A stretch of DNA of 64,000 nucleotides, from assembly GCA_012845835.1 (NCBI GenBank), contig JABAKD010000030.1:13487076-13551075 (forward strand), read 5' to 3'. The position numbers and the translations under genes were made by a program. How positions within the stretch are numbered: position 1 is the first letter of the stretch; every line of letters starts with the position of its first letter. The notes under the pieces were generated by a model. That model did not search any database. It saw only the letters and a list, made by a program, of their open reading frames with translations, and was not told the DNA's origin. Below, piece after piece: positions 24,297-34,990 of this stretch. The DNA comes from Undaria pinnatifida. Lineage: Eukaryota; Sar; Phaeophyceae; Laminariales; Alariaceae.

Positions 24297-24530
24297 GGGG
24301 GGGGGGGGGGTGTACTCAGTTTGTGCATGACCGTAGTCGTATGACCAAAGACCCTCGCATCCCTACTATGTCGGGACGGAGCACGTAAGGGTTTTCACCA
24401 ACCAGGCAGACATTGCGTAGGAGTTCGATGTAATGCACAGCCTTCGTCGTACGACCATAGAGCCTTGCATCCTAACAACGCCAGGACACGGAGTCACGTC
24501 GGGTTTTCACCGACCAGCGAGGCAAGACAT
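24297..24530 (+). repeat. Family C repeat, two tandem diverged units
   Basis: G run, then GTGTACTCAGTTTGTGCATG, then a unit GTAGTCGTATGACCA..CCTCGCATCC..GGGTTTTCACCAACCAG. A second, diverged unit follows at about 24435-24530 (GTCGTACGACCATAGAGCC, then GGGTTTTCACCGACCAG). Unit length is about 108 bp. It adjoins the right edge of the GC-rich relic. Confidence 0.7.
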
Positions 24531-25977
24531 CGCGCGCACCAAGCGCGAAGCGCCGTGAGGTTTTCGGCGAGTCGCCTGAAGGGTGCACTGAATCCTACAA
24601 AGGCTACAAAGGGCCCTTTGTGGGGCGGATTTCGACCCCCCTGTGCGCACTTTCCTGGACATTAATATGACGGATTCATTCACAAATGGGTTAGGCTGCG
24701 GAGCACTTTTCACGGCCCATCATGTCAACGACTCAGATCCCTTCGCGCTTTTAATACCGTCCACCTACCCGTCCTACCTATTTTTCAGGAAGTTTTGAAG
24801 CCGTTGTGCTTTTTTAGTTCGCGAGATATATACACCACGCGCGCGGTAGGAAAGTTTTGTCATTCTGCGCCAAATATTTGACGGTAGCAGAGTACAGGGT
24901 CGCTCTCGCGTAAGCGGCCCGAGCTCGGCGGTGGAAAGGGGGGTACCCCGCCCCTTGCACCCTGGAAGGCGTTATGCGCGTGGGATAAAGGGATAGATCT
25001 ATAGGATCCGCAGTTTTTCAAACTGCTGCTTGCTGTGTTTTACCTGGTCTGGTGGTAATAATGTTGTATTTTTCGTTATTGAAAGGCCGTAGATTATACC
25101 ATTTCAAACACAATGAATGTCAATGCCACAATATTCTGACAAGGTTGCCGCTAAAAAGCGGGGGGTAGTTCTGCAGGGGGATCGGAACGCACTGGCAGGC
25201 AACAACACCAATCATCCGATAATAAAAGCGCTTTGTGCGTCAATGCCTACGCAGTAACCTATAATACTGCTGCAGGATAACGCGCAGGAAACGCCACAGA
25301 ATGTGGTGGCCTGGCCCACGACGTGTGGTTCCACTATTATGAAGTAATAATAATACGTGATACCTGGAACCTGATCCCGGGTGGTACATCATATTTGGCA
25401 GCCCAAAGGCTCGTGCCCTTTAGTTTGTACTTACTTGTGTCTGACGGACACGGAAGAAGACGTAAGAAGACGCGGGGACATATATATATATATGCAGACA
25501 CAGAGACGTCTGACCTGGTACTGCATACACACAGACCTGTGGCACGTCAAATATTACATCTGGTACGCACGTTGTTATCGTAATATGTGATCATCATTGA
25601 TCAGGTGGAGAAGAAGGAGGTACTTTCGTGTGCATGCACCTGTTCTCAGCTGCAGCATGCTGGTGCTGGACCATACTCCTCTTTCAATTCAGCCATGCGA
25701 CATGTGTGCGACTACAAGAAAATGACACATTATGTCATGTATATGTATATGCTACATGCTACATGCATAATGTAAGATTGCTTGCTGCTCATGATGCGTA
25801 CCCTCTTCTTGTGGTACTTTTCTTGCAGATACCACCATCCGCAGATAATCGGTGGTACTCCGGTACCAGGTATTTATTATAATATGATGATGGTATTTTT
25901 AAAAACATTGCGAGGTACAGAATATTACTCAGTGCGACAGGAATTGCGAAATACAAAATTTTATTACAAGTAAGTAC
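24531..25977. other. Intergenic DNA, no gene seen
   Basis: No supportable exon. 25440-25500 has an AGACGTAAGAAGACG duplication and a (TA)n run. TACCAGGTA occurs near 25863. Confidence 0.4.
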
Positions 25978-26147
25978 CAACAACAACGCAGCTTGCAAAG
26001 ATGAGTATTGACCTAAAATTCGTCGAACTCACGGCTGACGTCCTTGTAATATTTTTATAAAATATCGTGTTACTATCTTATTATGATGAAAAATCAAAAT
26101 ACACTCCAGCAGCTGTGAGATCGAAGATTTCGTCGAAACTCATCATA
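25978..26147. repeat. Compact inverted pair of family A arms
   Basis: Left arm (+) 25981-26060: the variant with GATGAGTATTGACC and CTCACGGCTGACGTCC. Right arm (-) about 26090-26143: the normal terminus, ACTCCAGCAGCTGTGAGATC reversed. Only about 30 bp lie between, so the two could form an imperfect hairpin. Confidence 0.7.
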
Positions 26148-26707
26148 ACAGCAGCTAGCTGGCGATAAATATAAAGTACTCGTAGTAGTATTGATTTACA
26201 CCACAGGCACGAAAAATAGGCACGCGAACGGTTAGCTTTTTTTCAGGAAAAGTTGTAGAACGACGAAAAGCGAGACAAAACCCCGACGGGTAAACTATTA
26301 ATAAAATCTGTCACTCACCACCAGCAGGTAGAAGAAGGTGGTAATAAGCTATCATACGTACAGCAAGTACAGCCATAACTATTCTACTTGCAGATAATAC
26401 TAATAGTAATAATACTGTTACTTTTTACGTACTATTAATATTAAATAGTGGCAGATTTTCGACGCGAATCGACGAGGGAAGATGGTGCTGAAATATTATC
26501 TCGCTATAAAAAGGAAGGCATGTACGTACCACACCGCACTTTGGGGAGGGGGGGGGAAGCGCCCGCTGTGTGATCCCGGATCTGAGTTACTTCTGGGAGG
26601 GGGCGCGAGAGCAGTGCGAGGACAATAAATATGGGAGGTATTTTATTTTTATAATATATAGTCTATATATTGAGGCATAATATTATATTAAATGTTATTC
26701 ATCATAG
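26148..26707. other. Intergenic DNA, no gene seen
   Basis: A/T-rich with short TAA/TAG runs; nothing recognised. Confidence 0.4.
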
Positions 26708-28025
26708 TGGTATAAAGGGGTGTATTCTTGATACGTACATCCGTCAGATTTCTCCCCTTCAAGGATGTATAGTTTACGCGCACATATTGAAGTGTCCCGC
26801 CCGCCCCCCGCCCACCGCCCCCCCCGACCCCTCTTGTTCAAACGCCCCACCTAAAATCGAAATCTGCCAGAGTAGTAAACACTACCAGCCAGCTGATATC
26901 ACCTCATTATGCCCCCCCCCCCCCCTCCCTTTTTCTTTTCCCGTTACCTCTTGTTCAAACGACCCATCTAAAATCGAAATCGGTCAGAGTAAAAAACACT
27001 TCTACGCAATTGATATCACGTCATTATCTTTCTAGTCATCCATGACGTAGCTTTTAATTCAATCCCCCCCCCGCCCCCCAACCCCCCCCCCCCCCGCCCC
27101 AACGCCCCCTCCTTCCCCACCACCCGCACGATCGCCTAGACCTAGCACCACGCGTACAGCAAGCCCCTACATATACGCGATCTAAATCTGTTAAAAAAAA
27201 CTTCCCCCCCTCCCCCCCCCGTCCCCCCGCCCCCCTCCATTTTTTTCCCCCGCTTCCTCTTGCTCAAACGCCCCACCTAACATCGAAATCACCTCATTAT
27301 CCTTCTAGAGCCACCCATGCCGCTGCTCCAATTCATGCCCCTCCCCCCCCCCCCAACGCCCCCTCTTTCCCCACCACCCGCACCATCACTTATTACCTAG
27401 ACCTAGCACCACGCGTATAGCAAACCCCTACATCTATGCGACCTAAAGCTGTTTAAAACACTTTTGCCCCGACCCCTCCCCCCCCCCACCCACCCACCCC
27501 CTCGAACACTCCGCCTTCTCCTCACCGATTGTACGACTTACAGGATATACATGATAGACTGATGCATTCCTTCCAAAACCGTCAGATTTATCCCCTTCAA
27601 CGATTTATACTTTCCATGCATAGATTTCGTTGCCCCGCCCGTCCCCCCACCCCCCCACCCCGCTCCCTCTTGTTCAAACCCATGCCCCCACGTTCTTCAA
27701 AACTCCGCCCTCCCCTCACCGGTTACACAATTTACAGGATACACTTGATAAACTGATGCGTTTCCTTCCACAGCTGTCAGATTTTGTCCCCCTCAAAAAC
27801 AGGTTTAATAGTTTCCGCGCACAGACTGAATAACATCACCCTGTTGACCATGCATGGTACAAGCTACACCGTAGTTCCAAGGGGAGTCGCCGACCTATAT
27901 CCTTAATGAGGACACACACCCAGTAATACGCGCGATCGGAGTATCGCACACAGCTCGCAAAGATGAGTTTCGACAAAACCTTCGATCTCACAGCTGGAGC
28001 GTATTTTTATTTTTATTTTTGAACT
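26708..28025 (+). repeat. Family A, long poly-C-bearing copy (~1.3 kb)
   Basis: Begins TATAAAGGGGTGT, then CCCCTTCAAGG and GCGCACATATTGAA, then an alternation of C runs (7-18 C's) with the block GAAATCTGCCAGAGTAGTAA, ACTACCAGC, TGATATCACCTCATTATC. It ends with the common 3' part: AGATTTTGTCCCCCTCAAAA, TGTTGACC, GGGAGTCGCCGACCTATATC, then GATGAGTTTCGACAAAACC and CACAGCTGGAGCGTATTTT. The copy at about 39110-40445 has the same order. Open frames in it are short and Pro-rich from the C runs; no protein domain was found. Confidence 0.8.
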
Positions 28026-28379
28026 ATTATGCCCCGGGGGAAGAAGCGAACCATTTATTTTTGTTCGGGTGAATGAAGCTCCTCTTGTTTGAGGAGTTCT
28101 ACTACTGATATTAATATTATTGTTCATAATACCTGGTGGTATATATGTAACAGAGCGCCAGAACAAGCGAAAATGAGACTGGCTACAATTAAAGATCCCT
28201 CACACCTCGTAATGACGAGGCTAAAAACGCCTCATCGCAAGACATACTACCCTATGAGAAAAGGAGCTCACAACCATGATGACAGCTCGAGAAACGAAGG
28301 GTATGTACCTACGCTATACCAGTAGCAATCGGCCTACCTCTCCCGAAATGTTACCTGGCGGAAAACAAAATAAGTGCCA

Positions 28380-29335
28380 TAATAACACACACGCACACAA
28401 AAACAACCCCCGTCCCCCCCCCCGCCCCCCCCTTCCCCTGCTGCCCCACCTAAAATCGAAAATCTGTCGAAGTAATAAACACTACCAGACAGATGATATC
28501 ACCTTATTACCTTTCCAGCCATCCATGCCGTAGCTCCAACTCATGTATTATAACTTTTCCCGCCTAGACCTAGCACCACACGTGTAGTAAGTTCCCACCA
28601 GGTATACATTTCTGCGGCCTAAAGCGGTTGGCATCCCCCCCCCCTCTCCCCGCCCGCCCCGCCCCCCCCGCCCCGCCGCCCCCGCCCCCTCCCCCGCCCC
28701 CTCCCCTCGAAAACTCCGGGATACAATAAACTGATGCATTCCTTCCGCAACCGTGAGATTTGACCCCTTAAGGGGTTTATGGTTTCCGCGCACAGATTGA
28801 GTTGCCCGCCCCCCCCCCCCCCCCCCCCTCCACCCCACCCCCCGCTCCCCCCTCCTATTCAACCTGTAAATTTATAGGATTTCCTAACTTTCCCGAATAT
28901 AAAACGCCAACCTCATCATACGAAACCCATCCAAATGATCTCAAATTCGGATAATTACAGGCCTTTCGAGGCCGTATCTTAACATACCCCCGCCGCCCCC
29001 CCCCCCTAAAAACCCGGTTCTCCCCTCACCGGTTATACGACTTACAGGATACCCTTGATGAACTAATGCGTTTCCTTCCACAGCTGTTAGAATTTTTTGT
29101 CCCCCTCAAAAACGGGTTTTATAGTTTCCGCGCACAGACTGACTAACATCACCCTGTTGACCCTGATAGCTACACTGTAGTTCCAAGGGCAGTCGCCGAC
29201 CTATTGTGTCTTTAATGAGGACACACACCCAGCAATACGCGCGACTGGAGTATCACACACAGCTTGCCAAGATAAGTTTCGATTAAATCTTCGATCTCAC
29301 AGCTGGATGGAGTGTCTTTTTATTTTTTCAAAAAT
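28380..29335 (+). repeat. Family A, second long copy, interrupted by an LTR piece
   Basis: Same blocks as the copy just to the left: C runs, GAAAATCTGTCGAAGTAATA, GATGATATCACC, the CCTAGACCTAGCACCA block, CCCCCTCAAAAACGGGTTTT, and the terminal CTCACAGCTGGATGGAGTG. A 105-bp fragment of the gypsy LTR lies within it at 28880-28984. Confidence 0.75.
28880..28984. mobile_element. Partial LTR of the Ty3/gypsy family seen at 59425-63340 (fossil)
   Basis: TTCCTAACTTTCCCGAATAT, then CCATCCAAATGATCTCAAAT and GGCCTTTCGAGGCCGTATC, ending TTAACA. This matches the right-hand part of the 270-bp LTRs with a few differences, so it is older than the complete pair. It is an incomplete solo remnant. Confidence 0.85.
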
Positions 29336-29404
29336 ATACCACTTCAAGCATATACCCGATGACCAATCCTATATGGTCTAAGTATATACGGAGTATATAA
29401 TATT

Positions 29405-29535
29405 ATGAAAATAAAAAATACACTCCAGCTGTGAGATCGAAAAAAATGTCGAAAGTCATCTTTGCAAGCTGTGTGTGATACTCCGATCGCGCGTATTATC
29501 GGTTATGTGTCCTCATTAAGAAAGACATATTTCAA
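29405..29535 (-). repeat. Family A, ~130-bp copy
   Basis: Starts at the common terminus (AATACACTCCAGCTGTGAGA on plus) and stops after GTGTCCTCATTAAG. Inverted relative to the copy ending at 29335, with about 70 bp between. Confidence 0.85.
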
Positions 29536-29697
29536 AGCAATACAATGAAATTCAGACGATTTGGGGTTAATACATATATAAGGAGGAGGATTAATTAACG
29601 AGCTCCGTCATCCACAAAACGTTTTGATCAACAACTAAGTAGATATACGATTACTCCTAGAACCTTCTGTCGCAGCATGATGATATCGTCATTATTT

Positions 29698-30133
29698 TGA
29701 AAATGAAAATACACTCCTCCAGCTGTGACATCGAACATTTTGTCGAAACTCATTTTTGCAAGCTGTGTGTGATACTCCGATCGCGCGTATTACGGGTTGT
29801 GTGTCCTCATTAAGGATATAGGTCGGCGACTCCCCTTGCAACTACAGCAGTGTAGCTATCAGAGGGTCAACAGGGTGATGTTGGTCAGTCTGTGCGCGGA
29901 AACTATAAAACCCGTTTCTGAGGGGGACAAAATCTGACAGCTGTGGAAGGTTATGCATCAGTTTATCAAGTGAATCCTGTAAGTCGAATAACCGGTGAGG
30001 GGAGGGCGGAGTTTTTAGGGACGTGGGGGCCTGGGTTTGATCAAGCGGGAGGAGGGGCGGGGGGCGGGGGGGGGGAGCAGCTTAATCTGTGGGTGTGGAA
30101 ACTATAAATCCTATCCTGTAAGTCGTACAACCA
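29698..30133 (-). repeat. Family A, ~435-bp copy
   Basis: Runs from the common terminus (ACACTCCTCCAGCTGTGAC) through GGTCGGCGACTCCCCTTG, AGGGTCAACAGGGTGATG, AACTATAAAACCCGTTTCTG and on into a G-run block ending at a CTGTAAGTCGTACAACC motif. Confidence 0.85.
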
Positions 30134-31270
30134 GTCGTCATTATGTAGTATTAATGGCGGGGTGAAGTTTTTTTTTTTTTTTTTTCATACATAGCAATTT
30201 TATGCTACACATACGTATTATTATTTTAGTATTAATAGTATGATATGTAAAATAATACACTCACTTGCTTGTAGCACTACTACTATTATTTACACGATGC
30301 TGTTACACATTGCTTTCGTCACTATTTACGGTGCGGCGGTATGGCGTATGATACATGTTTTTTTGTCAATTGCACACGGTCAGCGTCTAACACCATGCCA
30401 ACATTCATCATCAGTCATCATCATCAATTAGTCCCCTGTCCTTGGACACTAGTTATTGGTAATGACCCCATGCATGACGATGTGGCACATAATTCCTACC
30501 TATTCATTATTGTTTAGCATTAGACAAATTATTGTACCAGGTAACTGCCCTATTTTATTAGTCATTCTCGACTTCCCCCCCCCCGGGTTTGGATCTATGA
30601 TCCGGCGCGAGATACTAGCCGGCATTCGTTATTCATGGCGTAGTTTATTTCGTTGTGTGTTGTCAATTGCGATGCCAACGTCTACCAGAACGTGAGTGCC
30701 ACGTCAATCCATTCAGTCATCAGTCATCAAAATCCTCAACTTTGTCTTGTTGCTTAGCAAGGATTGTGGCTGGCGTAGTTGATACGTTGCGAATGAACCG
30801 TACACACGCGCCATCAATCACCCGCCACCCCATCCTCCTCCCGGCAGCCTTTATTACTTAATATATTCACGTCCAAGCACGACGTGTACCGTACGTCGTA
30901 ACGTGCAGATAATAAATACCATAACTATTAATAAGTTCCCGCGAATCAACCGACCGTTTATTTCAAAACCATCACCCTCCACAGGCAAAGGAGTCCTTCT
31001 ACGGTTGTAGCCCCCCTCAACCTTTCTTCGACGAAATCGCCGGTTTTGAAACCAGCTCCCGGCCGTACCTCCTGAAATACCGTGCCCCTTGCCACCCCGA
31101 CGTCATCGCTCAATAGTAGTAGTAGCAGTCCTTCCTTCGCAAACAACAAAACATATGGAGACTAGTTTTTCATAGCGCCGTTTCTCGTGTCGAGCAACCA
31201 TGAAACGTTCGTTGATCAAAATCGCTGGTTTGGGTGGGGGCTATCGTAGAATCAGTCAAAGGAAGGTGCT
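30134..31270. other. Intergenic DNA with a weak internal duplication
   Basis: A GTCAATTGC..GCCAAC..TCATCAGTCATCA series occurs at about 30366-30425 and again at about 30663-30735, with diverged flanks. No coding signal. TACCAGGTA at about 30536. Confidence 0.35.
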
Positions 31271-31273
31271 ACC

Positions 31274-31342
31274 TGGTGGTGGTGGTGGTGGTGGTGGTGG
31301 TGGTGGTGGTGGTGGTGGTGGTGGTGGTGGAGGTGGTGGTGC
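31274..31342 (+). repeat. (GGT)n microsatellite
   Basis: About 23 GGT triplets with one GGA interruption. Confidence 0.95.
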
Positions 31343-31354
31343 CAATCATACATA

Positions 31355-32240
31355 CATTACATTTCTTATTATGATATCGTGATGGGTTTGTTATAGTGTG
31401 GGGGGGGTGAGTTGAGGGGTCAAACAGCGGCCTCGTACAATAAATAGGCATGTTTCGCCTCCTCCTATATTTGAACAAGCTTGTTTTGCCTCCTGTTATA
31501 TTTTGGCATCATCTGCTGGTGCTGTTGTTGCTGTCATTTCAGCATTATTAATAGGATACCGTCCTTTTGGCGCGTCAATGCCGTCAATGCCGTCAATGCC
31601 TATCTATTCGGCAATGTTGTAGTGGTTTTTAGTGAACGGGAGAGGTCAGTCAAGGGCGCGTCACAAAAGGTCTATTTGGCATTTGCTTACCTGGTTTCAG
31701 TGAAGGGGAGAGGTCAGTCAAGGGGTCAAACCGCGGTGTCCTAGATAATATAATAACGTAGTTGTCTACAGGGGTCGTCATGTAGCCATCTTATTATTTT
31801 GATATCGTGATGGCTTTGATAGGGTAGGAGGGCGGTGAGTCGAGGGGTCGAACATCGGCCTCGTACAAGTACAATGCATTGGCATATGCCGCCTCCTCTT
31901 CTAACAAGCATGTTTTGCCTCCCACTGTAAGTAGGCATCTATCTGTCGTCATTCAGCATTACTATTAGGATACCGTGCTTTTTCGGCGCGTCAATGCCGT
32001 CAACGCCACTATCTATTCGGCAATGTTGTAGTGTGGCTTTACTGAAGGAGAGAGGTCAGTCAAGGGCGCGTCAAGGTCTATGTGGCATTGTTGTACGGGT
32101 TTTAGTATTGGGAGAGGTCAGTCAAGGGCGCGTCAAAGCCTAAGTCATTGTCTTACCGGTGTTCAGTGAAGGGTAGAGGTCAGTCAAGGGGTCAAACCGC
32201 GATCTCCTAGCATAATACGTAGTAGTTGTCCACATACACT
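31355..32240 (+). repeat. Two tandem ~430-460-bp units
   Basis: Copy 1 (about 31355-31780) and copy 2 (about 31781-32240) share GATATCGTGATGG, GAGGGGTC..CGGCCTCGTACAA, AGGATACCGT..GGCGCGTCAATGCCGTCAA, TCTATTCGGCAATGTTGTAG, repeated GAGGTCAGTCAAGGGCGCGT motifs, and an end of GGTCAAACCGCGGTCTCCTA type. Copy 2 has an extra GAGGTCAGTCAAGGGC unit, which explains the length difference. Confidence 0.8.
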
Positions 32241-33440
32241 GCTGCCGAAGTTCGGCCATTTATGTGACGCTTTCATTGAGGCAGGGGGCGGATAGGCAAG
32301 GGACTGCACCCCGGCATTCTACTACAACAGTAACACACTCGTTAGCAGCCGCCGCAATTGGCTTTAATATTTTTTTACTGTGTATATGTAGAGAGGTGTT
32401 AGTGTGTAGAGGGGGCGGTCATCCAGGGGGGCAAACCGCGGTCTCCTATTAGTCATGGCATATGCGGAGAACTTTTGTTTTTTTCAATAGCTTAGGGGGA
32501 CGGTCCTTCAAGGGGGTCAAACCGCCGCTGCCTGATGGCGTATGTGTGTATCCCCACTCCCCTGTTTGCGGCGTTATGATTCATAGCTAGGGTCCCCTCA
32601 TTTCCTAGCAGGCGTTGTTGCCCCCCCTGAATGAGATGAACCCGCCCCCTTCTTCCCAGACAACTTTGGGAGGGACAGCAAGTAAGCAATACAAGAGATA
32701 CGGGCTTAGTTTGGGTTCGTATAGGCAATTGCTTATACCCAAACTAAGCCTTTTATAACTTATGACCCCTCTCCCCCCCTAAAATCGCGGGATAGCAGGT
32801 CGGCCGGGGATATACGGGTGGACGTGTCCGTATCCAAGCGGTTTCATTGCTTGGGGATACCGGGGATATCATTTTTCAAGTTCGACATGCCATATGATGG
32901 GGAAAGCCTGAAAACGTTTATTGAATTGTGGATTGGTGGGATTCGAACACACGACCCCGAAAAAACATGGTTCTGCACCGACGACGCCATTTGTTAAGGA
33001 TTTAGCGGGGTATTAGAGTCCGTTTGACCACCTGCAAAAGGTTAACCAATTGCTTTTTACCCAAACTGAGCCTCATAGCACGAGTGAGCAGCACATAGTC
33101 TATTTGTCAGCCAGAGGCACCCCTGCCTAGTAGTAGTCAGCCCCTGGGTCCCCATATGAGTGCCAAATCTGACCACATTGGCGTCGTTGGCAGGACTGCC
33201 CACTCTTGCTACAACACTTGTTCGTCCACAGCTGGCGCAGTTAGAGCCTAAATATGCAGGCTTTACTGTACGGGCAGGCGTTTTTACTGCATTATATAGC
33301 GGCGGGGTCAGTCAGGTAGGGGTCAAACCGCGATCTCCTAGGCAAGGATCTCGTCCTCCCTCGTCGGCGCATTTGGCCTTAGCAATGTGATGGTTTCATG
33401 CTGTTAAGGGGGAGGTCAGTCAAGCGGTGAAACGCGGCTT
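32241..33440. repeat. Further scattered copies of the GTCAAACCGCGGTCTCCTA motif
   Basis: After the two big units the closing motif recurs alone at about 32428-32450, 32508-32530, 33319-33342 and, degraded, 33410-33435, each preceded by a purine-rich GGGGGCGGTCA-like stretch. The TIR element at 32703 lies among them. Confidence 0.6.
32703..33072. mobile_element. Small TIR element (MITE-like), 370 bp
   Basis: The left end GGCTTAGTTTGGGT is matched at the right by ACCCAAACTGAGCC (33059-33072), one mismatch. The left end also carries its own perfect inverted copy, ACCCAAACTAAGCC at 32737-32750, so it forms a 14-bp stem hairpin by itself. CAATTG lies inside both ends. No target duplication is evident and there is no transposase. 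Inside, on the minus strand at about 32935-32998, is a tRNA-like pair of pol III boxes (TGGCGTCGTCGG and GTGTTCGAATCCC). Confidence 0.55.
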
Positions 33441-33457
33441 CTTGTCGTTCGTTATTC

Positions 33458-33627
33458 TAAAAATTGAAAGTACACTCCAGCTGTGAGATCGAAGACTTCG
33501 TCGAAACTCATCTTTGCAAGCTGTGTGCGGTACTCTGATCGCGCGTATTACTGGGTGTGTGTCCTCATTAATGATATAGGTCGGCGACTCCCCTTGGAAC
33601 TAGAGTGTAGCTTGTACCAGGATATAC
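33458..33627 (-). repeat. Family A, ~170-bp copy
   Basis: Common terminus (AGTACACTCCAGCTGTGAGA on plus) through CTCATCTTTGCAAGCTGTGT and GGTCGGCGACTCCCCTTGGA, stopping near TAGCTTGTACCAGG. Confidence 0.9.
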
Positions 33628-33654
33628 ACGTATATTATGTACGTCCACACAGAT

Positions 33655-33686
<32 letters not shown>

Positions 33687-33687
33687 G
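33655..33687 (+). repeat. (AAC)n microsatellite
   Basis: Ten or eleven AAC triplets. Confidence 0.95.
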
Positions 33688-34271
33688 TGTTAGGTAGCGC
33701 AACTCGCAATGATAAGCTTAGAGTACAAAAGTACATTAGTACACGGGGAGTTCACAACAAACAGTAGTACAGCAAGAAGTCTTGAGAGTGCGAGTGGCGC
33801 CCAGCGTGCCTTCACAATCTCCACTAGCCGAAGGAACACGCGGCGGGTGGATGCAGACAAACACCAACCATGAGGCACCCCAACGAACTCAGTGAACAAC
33901 GAAAATGCACCCACAAAAAAGAACATGTACCGAACCGACCGGTGTCTATTCGTCGCACACGAAAGAGTTTGACAGCAGTCATTGTGCTAGTGATTAATAG
34001 TTGCTATAAATAAGTTTTACGGTAATGAAATAATAGCGGTGACCTAGACGGTAACACTATTAACAGAGGACGGTCGGTCAAATACATTATCGGCCTTCCA
34101 CGGAATCGCTCATACGCAACATTAAATATTACTCCGAGTATAAAAAATGAAAACACAGCTGGGCCAGGTGTGCCCAATGCTATCGCTTATACGACTATGA
34201 ATTACCGCATTGATCTGATTGGTCAAACTTCTTACGTACGTACAAAACCCATATTTTCTCATACTTCGATA
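33688..34271. other. Intergenic DNA, no gene seen
   Basis: Nothing recognised; short open frames only. Confidence 0.4.
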
Positions 34272-34346
34272 ATATTCTGCACACTCCAGCTGTGAGATCG
34301 AATATTTTGTCGAAAATCATCTTTGCAAGCTGTGTGTGATACATTA
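34272..34346 (-). repeat. Family A, ~75-bp copy
   Basis: Only the shared end is present: ACACTCCAGCTGTGAGATCG through CAAGCTGTGTGTGATAC. One of the shortest copies. Confidence 0.85.
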
Positions 34347-34663
34347 AATATACGAGTCTAATTCCCTGGTACCCGGTATGTGCGGAGTGTAGACTGCGGG
34401 TGGATAAAACCATCAGCTACGGATTGACATATTATATACGGTATACATATGCCAGGTACCGGTGATATAGCATGTGCCAGGCAATGTTTGCGAGGATACC
34501 AACAGGTATTTCAGGTAGTTACTACCACTCTACTACTACTGCTACTACTGTTAGTACTACTACTGTTACTAGGCTAGCAAGACATGTGATATACTCTGTG
34601 CATGCATGTTGGGTAGTAGTTGAGAAAGAATGACATGCGGTGTAGATTAGCTACGTAGTAGTG

Positions 34664-34990
34664 TAAGTCCGGTCGCCCCGGTGGCGTATCAGGTTATCCT
34701 CGAGCCTGGTATAGGTCAGTTTCGTGAGTTCGAGCCCCGCCGAGTGCATACTCGTATAAATTCGTTGGGACTTTTTCTTGTGGACAAATTGACTTGCGGA
34801 AAGCGCGAGAGCGTGAGTTAGCAACATTCGATGAACAATCGACGAGCAGTGGGATTGCTGAACCCTATGCGCGATAAAAATTGAAGGCAAGAACCGGGGA
34901 GGAGAAGGGATGACACCTGTGACCACGGCTTGTCCAGAAGCTGGAAAGTGAAAGTGTGCTAAAGAAAAAAAAAAAAAAAAAAAAAAAAAA
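34664..34990 (+). mobile_element. tRNA-like SINE with poly-A tail
   Basis: The head has a pol III box A-like TGGCGTATCAGG (about 34681) and box B-like GAGTTCGAGCC (about 34728), a spacing typical of tRNA genes and SINEs. The body has CGACGAGCAGTGGGATTG, GGAGAAGGGATGACAC, ACCACGGCTTGTCCAG and GCTAAAG, then 26 A's at 34965-34990. The body is shared with 49040-49396 and 3295-3475. The box B stem is imperfect, so this is not a functional tRNA. Confidence 0.65.

Larger units (their letters stand above)
19100..24330 (-). mobile_element. GC-rich decayed coding element, family unassigned (fossil)
   Basis: About 5.2 kb that is clearly more GC-rich than its surroundings and carries many short open frames of protein-like composition, mostly on the minus strand. 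Examples are at 24047-24328 (MDQDALWDRITAAERLLRA, resembling a helical gag-like or structural segment), 20943-21179 and 19148-19330. The frames are short and broken in many places, so the element is old. I recognised no reverse transcriptase, integrase, transposase or capsid signature and cannot name its family. Tandem arrays inside it are listed separately. It may instead be two elements of different ages. Confidence 0.35.

Noticed and set aside
32935-32998. tRNA gene or primer-binding site of an LTR element
   Set aside because: It has TGGCGTCGTCGG and a TTCGAATCC box, but no full cloverleaf and no LTR beside it that I could delimit.
34681-34745. tRNA gene
   Set aside because: Box A and B are present but the T-stem and acceptor pairing fail and the sequence continues into a repeat body with an A-tail; called a SINE.
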